Shown: positions 28,208 to 37,582, counted from the stretch's first letter. The stretch is DNA of 64,000 bases from Acinetobacter sp. SFB (GCF_001647545.1 NZ_LSZH01000015.1:1-64000), one strand, 5' to 3'. Notes: generated by a model not told the origin, from the letters alone. Made by a program: numbers and translations.

Positions 28208-28381
28208 CAGAATTCCGTATCTTTTTTAAGCCATGAAAATTGCGCGTTATATTAGCACTGTTCATTTAAAAGAAATGCTTTTTCAATGGATTTTTATTCT
28301 GGGAGTTTGAGATTTTAAGCTTAAAGTCTTAGGATTGCGCTAAAATCATCTACTTAGACGAATAAAACTGAGGATAGGAAT

Positions 28382-28954
28382 ATGCAACAGGCACCGTCTT
28401 TTCAGGTCATCGAGGGTCAGTTGATCGGTGCAAGGCAAGTACCATCCCCGAACTATAATCAACGTCCCGAACACACCGAAATTCAGTTGGTGGTGGTGCA
28501 TAACATCAGTTTGCCACCCTCGCAATTTGGCGGCGGCTATATTGAACAGTTTTTTCAAAACCAGCTGGATTGGTCAAAGCATCCTTATTTTCAGACCATT
28601 GAAGGCATGCAGGTGTCTACTCATCTGTTAATTTTGCGCACGGGCGAAGTACTGCAATGTGTGAATTTTAATGATCGTGCTTGGCATGCAGGGCGTTCCA
28701 GCTATTTGGCCAAAAAAGAATGTAATGATTATTCCATTGGTATTGAGCTGGAAGGCAGCGATGACCAGCCTTTTGAAGATGTGCAGTACAGCGTATTGGC
28801 AGAAGTCATTGCGACCTTACAGGCAACCTATCCGAAAATATTACAACATTTGGCAGGGCATTCGGATATTGCGCCAGGACGTAAAACCGATCCGGGGCCT
28901 TTTTTTGATTGGCCAAAAACCAGAGCATTAATCCAACAATATAAAGCAGATTAA
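28382..28954 (+). CDS. ampD: 1,6-anhydro-N-acetylmuramyl-L-alanine amidase
   Basis: The 190-aa cytosolic zinc amidase of the Amidase_2 family cleaves anhydromuropeptides during peptidoglycan recycling and so controls muropeptide signals. The zinc ligands are in VVVHNIS (His near residue 36) and AGHSDIAPGRKTDPGP (His and Asp near 158 and 168). There is no signal peptide, as expected for AmpD rather than AmiD. A GAGGATAGGA stretch precedes the start. Confidence 0.95.
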   Translation: MQQAPSFQVIEGQLIGARQVPSPNYNQRPEHTEIQLVVVHNISLPPSQFGGGYIEQFFQNQLDWSKHPYFQTIEGMQVSTHLLILRTGEVLQCVNFNDRAWHAGRSSYLAKKECNDYSIGIELEGSDDQPFEDVQYSVLAEVIATLQATYPKILQHLAGHSDIAPGRKTDPGPFFDWPKTRALIQQYKAD

Positions 28955-29039
28955 TAGCTGCCCGATTTTATGATTTAACAACGAAATTCCTGTGAAGTTT
29001 CTTTACAATAGCGACTTATTTTAATACTAGGTGGAAACG

Positions 29040-30581
29040 ATGGCACTGTGGCGGTCGACCTTTATTGTCAGTGCAATGACCATGTTGTCTCGGGTTTTGG
29101 GTCTGGTCCGAGATGTGGTTTTGCTGAATGTGTTTGGTGCAGGTAAAGATTTCGATACCTTTGTGGTTGCCTTTCGTATCCCGAACTTCTTTCGGCGGCT
29201 GTTTGCCGAAGGGGCATTTTCTCAAGCCTTTATTCCAGTTTTAACCGAATACAAAACTACAAAAACCCATGCTGAAGTGCAAATTCTGATTAGTCGGGTA
29301 TTTGGTTGCCTGGCGACCTTTATGACCGCACTGACCTTTATTGCCATGATTGCCGCCCCTGCGATTTTGTATATCTATGCACCGGGCTTCCATAGTGATC
29401 CAGAAAAATTTGCCTTAGCCACAGACATGTTCCGTCTGACCATTCCCTATTTACTGTTTATGTCGCTGACTGCTTTTGCCAGCAGTATCTTAAACAGTTA
29501 CGGTTCATTTTCCACCCCAGCTTTTGCGCCAGTCTTACTGAATATCACCATGATTGCAGGCGCATGGTGGTTGACACCGTATATGGCTGAACCGATTATG
29601 GCCTTGGGCTGGGCAGTCGTGGTTGCAGGGGTATTGCAACTGGCCATTCAAATCCCGGAGCTGTGGCATAAAAATCTGCTGATTCCACCGAAAGTAGATT
29701 TTAAGCACGAAGGTGTGGATCGCATCATGAAACTGATGCTGCCTGCACTGTTTGGTGTTTCGGTAACGCAAATCAACTTGCTGCTGAACACTATCTGGGC
29801 ATCATTTATGCAAGACGGGTCAGTGTCCTGGCTATATAGTGCCGAGCGTATGACCGAATTGCCTTTAGGCTTAATTGGGGTAGCCATTGGTACGGTGATT
29901 CTGCCATCGCTTTCTATGCGTCATGCCGAGCAAGATCAATTAAAGTTCCGTGGCATGATTGACTGGGCGGCAAGAGTGGTTATGTTAGTCGGTATTCCCG
30001 CCAGTATTGCCTTATTCATGTTGTCGACGCCCATCATTCAGGCACTGTTCCAACGCGGGCAATTTACCCTTGAAGATACTCAAATGACGGCATTGGCTTT
30101 GCAATGCATGAGCGCCGGGGTAATTTCCTTCATGCTGATTAAAGTCTTTGCGCCAGGCTTTTACGCACAACAAGATACCCGAACACCGGTACGAGTCGGC
30201 TTGATGGCTGTTGCAGCCAATGCCATTCTAAACGTGATCTTTATTGGCTTCTTTAAACTGATCCATTGGGAAGCAGAACATATGGCCTTGGCCTTGGCCT
30301 CTTCAGGTTCAGCACTGGTAAATGCCGGAATGTTGTATTTTTATCTGCACCAACGCAATATTTTCCGTTTTGGAGCGCACTGGAAAAAACTTTTCCTTCA
30401 GTTTGCCATTGCCAATGCCCTCATGATTGCGGCACTTTGGTATGGCTTAACTTGGTATCACGGTGAGGTATCCCAATGGATCCGTATATTTGAAGTGATC
30501 GGGCTCTGTGTGGTGGGCGTTTTAGCGTATGCGATTGGTTTACTGGTCACTGGGTTTAGACCACGTCACTTAAAACCCTAA
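29040..30581 (+). CDS. murJ: Lipid II flippase MurJ (MviN)
   Basis: Started at the ATG at 29040 (MALWRSTFIVSAMTMLSRVLG), because the GTG nine bases upstream is within the AGGTGG ribosome-binding site. The 513-aa, about 14-helix membrane protein of the MOP superfamily flips lipid II across the inner membrane. Signature segments include SRVLGLVRDVVLLNVFGAG and RIPNFFRRLFAEGAFSQAF with the essential Arg residues. It lies 85 bases after ampD and may be read from the same or its own promoter. Confidence 0.96.
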   Translation: MALWRSTFIVSAMTMLSRVLGLVRDVVLLNVFGAGKDFDTFVVAFRIPNFFRRLFAEGAFSQAFIPVLTEYKTTKTHAEVQILISRVFGCLATFMTALTFIAMIAAPAILYIYAPGFHSDPEKFALATDMFRLTIPYLLFMSLTAFASSILNSYGSFSTPAFAPVLLNITMIAGAWWLTPYMAEPIMALGWAVVVAGVLQLAIQIPELWHKNLLIPPKVDFKHEGVDRIMKLMLPALFGVSVTQINLLLNTIWASFMQDGSVSWLYSAERMTELPLGLIGVAIGTVILPSLSMRHAEQDQLKFRGMIDWAARVVMLVGIPASIALFMLSTPIIQALFQRGQFTLEDTQMTALALQCMSAGVISFMLIKVFAPGFYAQQDTRTPVRVGLMAVAANAILNVIFIGFFKLIHWEAEHMALALASSGSALVNAGMLYFYLHQRNIFRFGAHWKKLFLQFAIANALMIAALWYGLTWYHGEVSQWIRIFEVIGLCVVGVLAYAIGLLVTGFRPRHLKP

Positions 30582-30706
30582 CAAATTAGAGAAAGAATTT
30601 ATTCTTGATGGTAAAACGATGACCTGAATTGAATAGATGAAAAATACTTTAATTTTCTTAATTTAACTCAGGTCTTTGATGATGTAAAAGATGAAATTTT
30701 GATATG

Positions 30707-30734
30707 AAAAAAGAGCCTATTTAGGCTCTTTTTT
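30707..30734. terminator. Bidirectional terminator between murJ and the DUF1328 gene
   Basis: AAAAAAGAGCC-tatttag-... forms a near-perfect palindrome (AAAAAAGAGCCTA / TAGGCTCTTTTTT) with A and T runs on both sides. Confidence 0.9.
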
Positions 30735-30767
30735 CATTGTTTAATCGTTTTTAACTAACGGTGGTAT

Positions 30768-30926
30768 TTATATCTTGCCACGTGACAGGAAACCGACAAT
30801 TGCTAGAATAACTGCAATGACAAGTAGAATAACCGCGAAGTCTTTAGATAGACCAGCGACACCACCAAAACCAAGTAGACTCGCAATCAGCGCAATTACT
30901 GCAAAAATAATAGCCCAACGAAACAT
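30768..30926 (-). CDS. DUF1328 (YtjA-like) small membrane protein
   Basis: This 52-aa ORF starts at the ATG at 30926 ([19 protein letters not shown]) and ends at 30768. Two hydrophobic helices flank [10 protein letters not shown], and the tail is GFLSRGKI. That is the DUF1328/YtjA pattern of a very small inner-membrane protein found across Proteobacteria; function is unknown. On the minus strand GAGAAAGATT precedes the start. It is monocistronic. Confidence 0.85.
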   Translation of the reverse strand: MFRWAIIFAVIALIASLLGFGGVAGLSKDFAVILLVIAVILAIVGFLSRGKI

Positions 30927-31118
30927 AATCTTTCTCCATGAGTTGTTGTTTTCAAAGTAGATTCAGTATAGGGCCTAGATATTCCTAAAATTGTTATGCT
31001 TGTGTTTGCAAAATGTTCACTTTGACAATAAATATATGATTCAAAGTAAAAATAACATTCATACATTGTGAACTTGAACACGTTATAATAATGCCCTACC
31101 TTTCTTCTTTTTGGTTTT

Positions 31119-31571
31119 ATGACTGAACAATTACGTCCGGAATTCTGGAAAAAATATCCTTTAGCTGAATTGAATCCTACTGAGTGGGAGGCACTTTGTG
31201 ATGGATGTGGTTTATGTTGTCTGATCAAACTAGAAGATGAAGAATCCGGCGAAGTGGCTTATACCCAAGTGTCGTGCAAACTGCTTGATTGCAAAACAGC
31301 ACATTGCAGTAATTATGCCGAACGTTTTGAATATGTTCCTGATTGCATTCAACTCACGCCTGAAAAATTAGCTACGATTCACTGGTTGCCACCCAGTTGC
31401 GCTTATCGTCGCTTAAAAGAAGGTAAAAAATTACCGTCTTGGCATTATTTAAATACCGGTACACGGGATAGTGTGATTAAGGCGAAAAAGTCGGCCGCAG
31501 GGCGCTGTATTTCAGAAGTTGATGTGAATGAAGATGATATTGAAGACTATATTGTTCGCTGGGTACGTTAA
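31119..31571 (+). CDS. YcgN/UPF0260-family cysteine-cluster protein
   Basis: The 150-aa protein has an N-terminal FWKKYPLAELNPTEWEALC segment followed by a cysteine cluster, CDGCGLCC...CKLLDCKTAHCSNY (residues about 28-65), typical of the UPF0260/YkgJ CxxCxxCC family thought to bind zinc or an iron-sulfur cluster. Function is unknown. The ribosome-binding site is weak. It is a single-gene unit. Confidence 0.85.
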   Translation: MTEQLRPEFWKKYPLAELNPTEWEALCDGCGLCCLIKLEDEESGEVAYTQVSCKLLDCKTAHCSNYAERFEYVPDCIQLTPEKLATIHWLPPSCAYRRLKEGKKLPSWHYLNTGTRDSVIKAKKSAAGRCISEVDVNEDDIEDYIVRWVR

Positions 31572-31781
31572 TTTTAACTGTCCATTTCTTGGAAAAGACT
31601 TTCTAAAAGATATTTACTTGAAATCATTTTAATCATGGCAAGATTGCGCCGCCTGGTGCAAGACCGCATGAATTGGTAAAGTTCAAAATCAGATGATTTT
31701 TTTGTAAAACATTTCAATTGAAATACGCGATATTAAAATTACATAGTAGACTTGTTTTAAGCACACTCAAGAAATAACAAG

Positions 31782-33056
31782 ATGTCAGATAGTCATATTC
31801 CACTGCCTGAACGGCTTCGTCCGCGTGATTTATCAGAAATTATTGGTCAAGATCATTTATTAGGTGATCAGGCTCCTTTACGCCAAATGATTGATCAGGG
31901 GCATTTACCCTCGATTATTTTTTGGGGACCACCGGGTGTGGGGAAAACCACCATTGCTGTGCTTCTGGCACAGGCGGTTGATCGACCTTTTGTCAGTCTG
32001 TCGGCTTTGAATACGGGCGTGAAAGAACTTCGTGAGATTATTGCTGAAAGTGGGGACTTACTAAAACCTGTGGTGTTTATTGATGAAATCCACCGTTTCA
32101 ATAAGTCACAGCAAGATGCCTTATTGAATGCAGTGGAAAAGGGTAAAATCACGCTGATTGGTGCCACCACAGAAAATCCTTCCTTTGAAGTGAATAGCGC
32201 ATTGTTATCGCGTTGTCAGGTGTATAGCCTGAATGCTTTAGATGCCGATTCGATCCAGACGTTATTGAATCAAGCATTGCAAAATGATGCTTTTTTAAAA
32301 GAACGATTGATTCAAATTGAAGAATATGAAGCACTCATTCAATTTGCTGCCGGAGACGCGCGTAAGGCCCTTAACCTGCTAGACCTGATCGCCAGCACCT
32401 TTGAACCTGAACTTGAAAACATCATTACCAATGCCATTGTGGTGAAAGTCGCGCAGCAGAATATTGCCCGCTATGACAAATCGGGCGAGCAGCATTATGA
32501 CCTGGTCTCGGCTTTTATTAAGTCAATTCGCGGTAGTGATCCGGATGCGACTTTGTATTGGATGGCGCGCATGCTCAAAGGCGGTGAAGATCCGATCTTT
32601 ATTGCACGTCGCATGCTGATCGCAGCTTCTGAGGATATTGGCAACTCCAATCCGAATGCACTGCTTCTTGCAGGAGAGTGTTTCCGTTCGGTTCAAGCTG
32701 TGGGCATGCCAGAATGTCGTATTATTCTGGGGCAATGTGCGGTCTATCTGGCCACCAGTGCAAAAAGTAACAGTACCTATTTAGCCATCAATAAGGCGTT
32801 GGATTTAGCTGAAAAAACCGCAAATTTACCGGTACCCTTACATCTAAGAAATGCGCCGACTAAATTGATGAAAGAGCAGGGCTATGGTGTGAATTATCTC
32901 TATCCACACAATTATCCAGAGCATTTTGTCTTGCAAGAGTATTTGCCGCCTGAATTAAAAGGCACCAAGTTGTATGAGTCCGCGCGAAATAAACGTGAAG
33001 TGGAAGGTGAAAAACTTCAACAACGTCGCTGGCAGCAGGAACAACAGCAGCAGTAA
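31782..33056 (+). CDS. rarA: Replication-associated recombination protein A (AAA+ ATPase)
   Basis: The 424-aa clamp-loader-like ATPase (RarA/MgsA, WRNIP1 homologue) acts at stalled replication forks. Walker A is GPPGVGKTT (near residue 49), Walker B VVFIDEIHRF (near 97), sensor 1 GATTENPSFE, and the arginine-finger region SALLSRCQVY. The C-terminus ends in a Gln-rich tail (RRWQQEQQQQ). The nine As after its stop codon are the T-run of a minus-strand terminator, so rarA has no obvious intrinsic terminator of its own. Confidence 0.96.
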   Translation: MSDSHIPLPERLRPRDLSEIIGQDHLLGDQAPLRQMIDQGHLPSIIFWGPPGVGKTTIAVLLAQAVDRPFVSLSALNTGVKELREIIAESGDLLKPVVFIDEIHRFNKSQQDALLNAVEKGKITLIGATTENPSFEVNSALLSRCQVYSLNALDADSIQTLLNQALQNDAFLKERLIQIEEYEALIQFAAGDARKALNLLDLIASTFEPELENIITNAIVVKVAQQNIARYDKSGEQHYDLVSAFIKSIRGSDPDATLYWMARMLKGGEDPIFIARRMLIAASEDIGNSNPNALLLAGECFRSVQAVGMPECRIILGQCAVYLATSAKSNSTYLAINKALDLAEKTANLPVPLHLRNAPTKLMKEQGYGVNYLYPHNYPEHFVLQEYLPPELKGTKLYESARNKREVEGEKLQQRRWQQEQQQQ

Positions 33057-33185
33057 AAAAAAAGCCCAACTCAGGGTGAGTTGGGCGGAAAATAGGATGT
33101 CTTGGGGGAGATACATCCTAGAGGGTAACAGTCATCTGGTCGGTAAGACCTCAGATGAAGATTCAATTACAATGTTGCTAGCTAT
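33055..33185 (-). ncRNA. Candidate intergenic small RNA, about 130 nt
   Basis: A minus-strand transcript is predicted from a sigma70-like promoter (33192-33220) to an intrinsic terminator (stem 33064-33086, then nine Us over 33063-33055). Inside it, hairpin 1 spans 33132-33158 (UCAUCU/AGAUGA with inner GGUC/GACC). Hairpin 2 has a perfect UAGGAUGU/ACAUCCUA stem (33113-33120 with 33093-33100) and a 12-nt loop displaying CUCCCCC. The longest ATG-started ORF fully inside is only five codons. No named family is recognised. Its terminator abuts the rarA stop codon. Confidence 0.65.
33064..33086 (-). terminator. Terminator of the candidate small RNA
   Basis: GCCCAACTCA-ccc-TGAGTTGGGC on the minus strand, a perfect 10-bp stem, is followed by nine Ts. 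On the plus strand no T-run follows, so the orientation is minus. Confidence 0.88.
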
Positions 33186-33191
33186 GAAATT

Positions 33192-33220
33192 ATATTAGCG
33201 GCTTAAGTATCGAATGTAAA
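33192..33220 (-). promoter_or_regulatory. Candidate sigma70 promoter of the small RNA
   Basis: On the minus strand TTTACA (33220-33215) and TAATAT (33197-33192) are separated by exactly 17 bases. The expected start is near 33185. Confidence 0.6.
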
Positions 33221-33279
33221 AACGATGATTTTTATTAAATAAATTTGTTTATCCGATTGCATGCTTTATTCATGATCAT

Positions 33280-33309
33280 AAAAAACCGAGCTTAAAAGCT
33301 CGGTTTTTT
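33280..33309 (-). terminator. purC terminator
   Basis: ACCGAGCT-taaa-AGCTCGGT is flanked by A and T runs, starting 18 bases past the purC stop. Confidence 0.9.
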
Positions 33310-33326
33310 GAATCCGTAAGTACGAA

Positions 33327-34046
33327 TTAGATATCAGAAAGATCGAGACCTAAACGTGCTGCAACTTCTTCATAAGCTTCAACCACACCGCCTAAACCTT
33401 GACGGAAACGGTCTTTGTCGAGTTTTTTCTTGGTGTCTTTATCCCATAGACGGCAACCGTCTGGAGAGAATTCATCACCCAGAACAATACGGTCGTGGAA
33501 CACACCAAATTCAAGTTTGAAGTCAACAAGCAGCATGTTGCCTTTGTCGAACAAATCTTTAAGAACATCGTTGACTTGATAAGTCAGGACTTTCATTTGT
33601 TCAAGTTGTTCAGCAGTTGCCCAACCTAAAGCAATCGCTTGAGATTCGTTCACCATTGGATCGCCAAGAGCGTCATCTTTGAAGAACAATTCAAAAGTAG
33701 AAGGTGTTAACTCTTTACCTTCTTCAACACCTAAACGACGGCACAAGCTACCCGCTGCGTAGTTACGAATAACACATTCAACAGGAACCATTTTTAGTTT
33801 TTTCACTAAAACTTCAGTCGGAGAAAGAAGTTTTTCAAAGTGAGTTTCGATGCCAGCAGCAGCCAATTTTTCCATGATGAAGGCGTTAAAACGGTTGTTC
33901 ACCTTGCCTTTACGATCCAGCTGTTCGATTTTTTCGCCGTTAAATGCAGAGGCATCATCACGGAAGACTAGGATAAGGTGATCTGCACTGTCTGTTTCAT
34001 AAACAGATTTCGCTTTACCAGTATAGAGCAAGGTTTGTTTCAACAT
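33327..34046 (-). CDS. purC: Phosphoribosylaminoimidazole-succinocarboxamide synthase
   Basis: The 239-aa SAICAR synthetase joins CAIR and aspartate with ATP in purine synthesis. Diagnostic segments are [14 protein letters not shown] at the N-terminus, [20 protein letters not shown] and VDFKLEFG...[12 protein letters not shown]. Length is typical. The order dapA-bamC-purC is the same as in E. coli, with 36 bases between bamC and purC, so the three are probably one transcript. Confidence 0.97.
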   Translation of the reverse strand: MLKQTLLYTGKAKSVYETDSADHLILVFRDDASAFNGEKIEQLDRKGKVNNRFNAFIMEKLAAAGIETHFEKLLSPTEVLVKKLKMVPVECVIRNYAAGSLCRRLGVEEGKELTPSTFELFFKDDALGDPMVNESQAIALGWATAEQLEQMKVLTYQVNDVLKDLFDKGNMLLVDFKLEFGVFHDRIVLGDEFSPDGCRLWDKDTKKKLDKDRFRQGLGGVVEAYEEVAARLGLDLSDI

Positions 34047-34082
34047 GGGGGAACCTTTTGCAAAAAAAAATGCCTAGTACGA

Positions 34083-34688
34083 CTAGGCTGGCCAATTTTG
34101 GTAAATCTGGGTTAACAGTTCTGCAGCTTTTTCTTGGTCTGCAAAGCTATTATCGGCATTGAACACAGCGATGTTGTTACTCGTTCCTACAGAGGTAAGT
34201 CTTAATACATAGACCTGTTGATCGATCTTAATCGTTACTTCATAACGATTTTTACTTTGACCAACAATGGTATGATTCAGGCTGCTGAGAGTAGCAAGTG
34301 TGTACTGCCAAATTGTAGCAGAATTTCCATCAATTTTGAGCAACGGATTTTGATTTCCATCACGAACTAACTGAGGGCGGCCGACATTTGTGCTTTCATC
34401 TTGGCGATCTGTTGGTGCATTTGCCTGAGTGTTGTCAGGGCGAGGTAAAGCAAAACGGTTGCCGCGCTTATTTTCAAGCTTGGGAGCATGTTCAATCGCA
34501 AGTGGGTCAACCACCGGAGACGGATACAACGGCGTTGCCGGTCGAACCATTGAACCTTCAGGATATTTCAGGGGTTCAAGGGCTGCAGTATTTTTATAAT
34601 CCAGTGAACCGTTGCTGATTCCCACTGAACTACAACCCACTAAACTGAATGCTGAAAGGGCAAGGGTTAAACCAAAACGTAATTGCAT
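34083..34688 (-). CDS. bamC: BamC-like outer-membrane assembly lipoprotein
   Basis: The 201-aa protein starts with a signal peptide and lipobox LVGC (Cys at residue 19). The mature N-terminus (a run ending in LEPLKYPEG) resembles the extended BamC segment that binds BamD, followed by a single small alpha/beta domain. E. coli BamC has two such domains and 344 residues, so this is a short version. Synteny between dapA and purC, exactly as in E. coli (nlpB), supports the call. Sequence similarity alone would be weak. Confidence 0.75.
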   Translation of the reverse strand: MQLRFGLTLALSAFSLVGCSSVGISNGSLDYKNTAALEPLKYPEGSMVRPATPLYPSPVVDPLAIEHAPKLENKRGNRFALPRPDNTQANAPTDRQDESTNVGRPQLVRDGNQNPLLKIDGNSATIWQYTLATLSSLNHTIVGQSKNRYEVTIKIDQQVYVLRLTSVGTSNNIAVFNADNSFADQEKAAELLTQIYQNWPA

Positions 34689-34702
34689 AGTGTTTGTGCT
34701 CT

Positions 34703-35602
34703 TTATTTAATGACACCAGAAGCGTTGAGTGCTTCACGCAGCGGTGTACGATATTGTTCTGCAAGAGGAGTTAATGGTAAGCGAATACCGGTACCAATTA
34801 ATCCCATTTCATGAAGCGCCCATTTCACAGGAATTGGGTTAGATTCACAAAACAGAATATTGTGTAAATTTGCAACTTCATTGTTTAAAGTTTCAGCGCG
34901 TTCTGCATCACCTGCAATCGCAGCAGCACACACCTGGCTCATTTCTTTAGGGACAACATTGGCAGTTACAGAAATGTTGCCTTTTGCGCCGAAGCCCATC
35001 AATTGGTATGCAGTCGCATCATCACCAGAGTAAACGGTCATCTCTTTCCCGTGTAATCCTTCAATAAGTTCTTGACCACGCGGTACGTCACCAGTTGCGT
35101 CTTTAATGCCGATAATTTGCGGGATATCCGCCAGGCGAATCACCGTTTCATTTAACATGTCGACGCCAGTACGCCCTGGTACGTTATAAAGAATTTGTGG
35201 TAAATCAACGGCCTCAGCAATAGCTTTATAATGCTGATATAAGCCTTCTTGTGTAGGCTTGTTGTAATAAGGTGTGACGAGGAGCGCTGCATCGGCACCC
35301 AGTTCTTTAGCTTCTTTGGTCAGTTGGATCGCTTCATGGGTCGAGTTTGCCCCCGTACCTGCAATGACAGGAATACGTTTGTTGGCTACACGAATGATTT
35401 CCGCGATAACTTTGGTGTGTTCTGCCATGCTTAAGGTCGAGGCTTCACCAGTTGTGCCTACAGCAACAATACTATTGGTACCTTGTGCTATATGCCACTC
35501 AACGAGCTTTTCTAGACCCTTCCAATCTACGCTGCCATCTTCAAACATCGGGGTGACGATTGCGACAATTGAACCTTGGATGATCTGTGCTTGCTGAGTC
35601 AT
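34703..35602 (-). CDS. dapA: 4-hydroxy-tetrahydrodipicolinate synthase
   Basis: The 299-aa TIM-barrel aldolase condenses pyruvate with aspartate semialdehyde in lysine and diaminopimelate synthesis. Seen are GTTGEASTLS (pyruvate pocket), YYNKPTQEGLYQHY, YNVPGRTGVDM (catalytic Tyr) and GIKDATGD with the Schiff-base lysine near residue 167. It heads the dapA-bamC-purC operon. A 726-base gene-free stretch lies upstream. Confidence 0.97.
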   Translation of the reverse strand: MTQQAQIIQGSIVAIVTPMFEDGSVDWKGLEKLVEWHIAQGTNSIVAVGTTGEASTLSMAEHTKVIAEIIRVANKRIPVIAGTGANSTHEAIQLTKEAKELGADAALLVTPYYNKPTQEGLYQHYKAIAEAVDLPQILYNVPGRTGVDMLNETVIRLADIPQIIGIKDATGDVPRGQELIEGLHGKEMTVYSGDDATAYQLMGFGAKGNISVTANVVPKEMSQVCAAAIAGDAERAETLNNEVANLHNILFCESNPIPVKWALHEMGLIGTGIRLPLTPLAEQYRTPLREALNASGVIK

Positions 35603-36328
35603 TTTAAAAAAATATCCTATTTGTCCATCCGGCTGAGGTAGAAAAGCATAAATTTGGATGGTTACCTATTCTGATTTATAGCATTTTCAATATGATTAGA
35701 GGTAATTGAATAATGCTTATGCAAATTATGAACGAACAAACGATGAAGAACAATATGCTTTAGTCAAACCATCTAAAAACTTTATGAAAAGCAAGTGAAA
35801 AGTCTACTAAACAGAACAAAAGCCCCTTTTACAATTGAATTTCAGTAACTTTTTGCTCAGCATCATTATATAACTGGCCGCTGGGTATCACTCAAAAATG
35901 TCAGGCACGTTGTGATAAAAGTGCTTTAAAGCCAATACCATCGGCAATTCCGGGTAAAAACATCAGGATTTAAGATTTAATAAGGATGAACATAGACTTG
36001 AAAGCTATATAAACCAAGAGCTTAAAAGATAAGAATCATCATTAAAAACTTGCGGAATAATTCGTTAAAACTATTAATCTATTTTTAACGTTTTCGCATA
36101 GGATGATTTTCATACGTGAAATGCTGATTGTGGTGTTAAATTTTTTGTGCTGATTAGTGGGGATTAAGCGTTTTTATGACTAGCAGTGAGTGCATTAAGA
36201 ATGTGTTAAATATCCATTATTTTTGTCAATAACAGGGAACTTGTTCCACTTATTGATAGTTATTTGTATGTTCTGACTCATGGATGATGGTGATCTATTT
36301 TGGACACTAATCGAACAAGGAGTTTGTA
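35603..36328. other. 726-base gene-free region between divergent dapA and MFS genes
   Basis: The longest empty stretch in the window, AT-rich and with no ORF of credible start. It should hold the dapA promoter on the left and the transporter promoter on the right. A 20-codon minus-strand open stretch ending at about 35909 reads like a protein C-terminus but matches nothing I recognise. GTGCTGATT-like sequence occurs twice near 36122-36156. Confidence 0.5.
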
Positions 36329-37537
36329 ATGGAAAGATCAGATAACAAACACTCCGTCATTACAGTTGCTATCTGTTTTTTAATTGCAGTGATTGAAGGA
36401 CTGGATATTCAGGCAGCAGGTATTGCCGCAGCGGGTATTCGCGAAGCTTTTGGCTTGGATAGTTCGCAATTGGGGGTGTTTTTTAGCGCAGGGATTTTGG
36501 GTTTGTTACCCGGAGCGCTGATTGGTGGACGATATTCGGATCGTATCGGACGGAAAAAGGTGCTGATTTGGTCGGTTGCAGTATTTGCAGTATTTACCTT
36601 GTGTACCGTCTGGGTCAATAGTTTTAATACGCTTTTATTGGTTCGTTTTTTAGCAGGTGCAGGTTTAGGCGCTGCCATGCCCAACTTGATTACGCTGGCT
36701 TCCGAAGCGGTTAGACCTGAAAACCGTGGTCGTGCTGTGGGTTTGATGTATTGTGGTATGCCAGTGGGTGCGGCTATTTTGTCGTATATTGCGAGTTTAG
36801 ATTTTGGCTCCAACTGGAAAAATATTTTCTATCTAGGCGGTTTGTTGCCGATTATCGTGCTTCCTATCATGATTAAGTTTTTACCAGAATCACGTGAATT
36901 CTTAAAGGCGCAAACGAACGCGGAAACAACCACAGTTACGACTCAAGGCTCTTTTAAAGATCTATTTAATAGCAGTAACTTGATGCGTACCTGCTTAATT
37001 TCTTTAAGCTATTTCTTCACCTTGATGGTGGTTTACATCATGTTGAGCTGGTTGCCTTCACTGTTTATGGAACTGGGCTTTAGCCGTAAGGAAGGTAGCA
37101 CGGCACAATTCTTCTTCATGATGAGTGCAACAGTCGGTACGATTATTTTAGGTATGCTGACCGACCGCTGGAAAAAAGCCTATGTCATTATTTTGATGTA
37201 CGGCGGTATTTTGGTAGGCTTATTCTGCTTAAATGCAGCAAGCTCGTTGACGCAAATGTACATGGCTTCAGCATTGGTCGGCGCATTCGTGATTGGTTGC
37301 CAAGGCGTACTGTATGCTTTCGGTAGTATTGTTTACCCAACCGAAGTACGTGCAACAGGCGTGGGCATGGCCTCAGCCGTGGGACGTGTAGGTGCAATGC
37401 TTGGGCCGACAATTGCCGGTCAACTCCTTGCCGCAGGTTTTGGTGCAGCTGGGGTTATTTCAGCAGCCATTCCTTGTATTGTGATTTCAGCCGTATTTAT
37501 GCTGATTCTGGTTCGTCGCTTACAAGCTCAAGCTTAA
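36329..37537 (+). CDS. MFS transporter, aromatic acid:H+ symporter (AAHS/MhpT-like)
   Basis: The 402-aa protein has 12 predicted transmembrane helices. The loop 2-3 motif GGRYSDRIGRKK and the loop 8-9 counterpart LTDRWKK are clear. The helix 1 signature EGLDIQAAGIAAAGI is close to MhpT and related aromatic-acid carriers with the DG/D-in-helix-1 pattern. It likely imports an aromatic or related carboxylic acid by proton symport. No catabolic genes are nearby, so the substrate is open. CAAGGAG lies well placed before the start; a terminator follows. Confidence 0.85.
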   Translation: MERSDNKHSVITVAICFLIAVIEGLDIQAAGIAAAGIREAFGLDSSQLGVFFSAGILGLLPGALIGGRYSDRIGRKKVLIWSVAVFAVFTLCTVWVNSFNTLLLVRFLAGAGLGAAMPNLITLASEAVRPENRGRAVGLMYCGMPVGAAILSYIASLDFGSNWKNIFYLGGLLPIIVLPIMIKFLPESREFLKAQTNAETTTVTTQGSFKDLFNSSNLMRTCLISLSYFFTLMVVYIMLSWLPSLFMELGFSRKEGSTAQFFFMMSATVGTIILGMLTDRWKKAYVIILMYGGILVGLFCLNAASSLTQMYMASALVGAFVIGCQGVLYAFGSIVYPTEVRATGVGMASAVGRVGAMLGPTIAGQLLAAGFGAAGVISAAIPCIVISAVFMLILVRRLQAQA

Positions 37538-37552
37538 TTTTTTACTGTTTAG

Positions 37553-37582
37553 AATAGCTCGCAGCTTGCGGGCTATTTTTTT
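37553..37582 (+). terminator. Terminator of the MFS gene
   Basis: The 11-bp stem AATAGCTCGCA / TGCGGGCTATT (one G-T pair) with loop GCT is followed by T residues. Confidence 0.85.

Noticed and set aside
31620-31700. tRNA-like GC-rich patch between the YcgN-like gene and rarA
   Set aside because: No acceptor stem, anticodon loop or T-loop consensus can be folded from it.
33087-33198. Small plus-strand coding gene after rarA
   Set aside because: The plus-strand frame has no ribosome-binding site and the terminator polarity points to a minus-strand non-coding transcript.
35845-35975. Decayed gene or IS remnant in the dapA upstream gap
   Set aside because: Only about 20 codons look protein-like, no family is recognised and no terminal inverted repeats or target duplication are visible, so it is not listed as a pseudogene.
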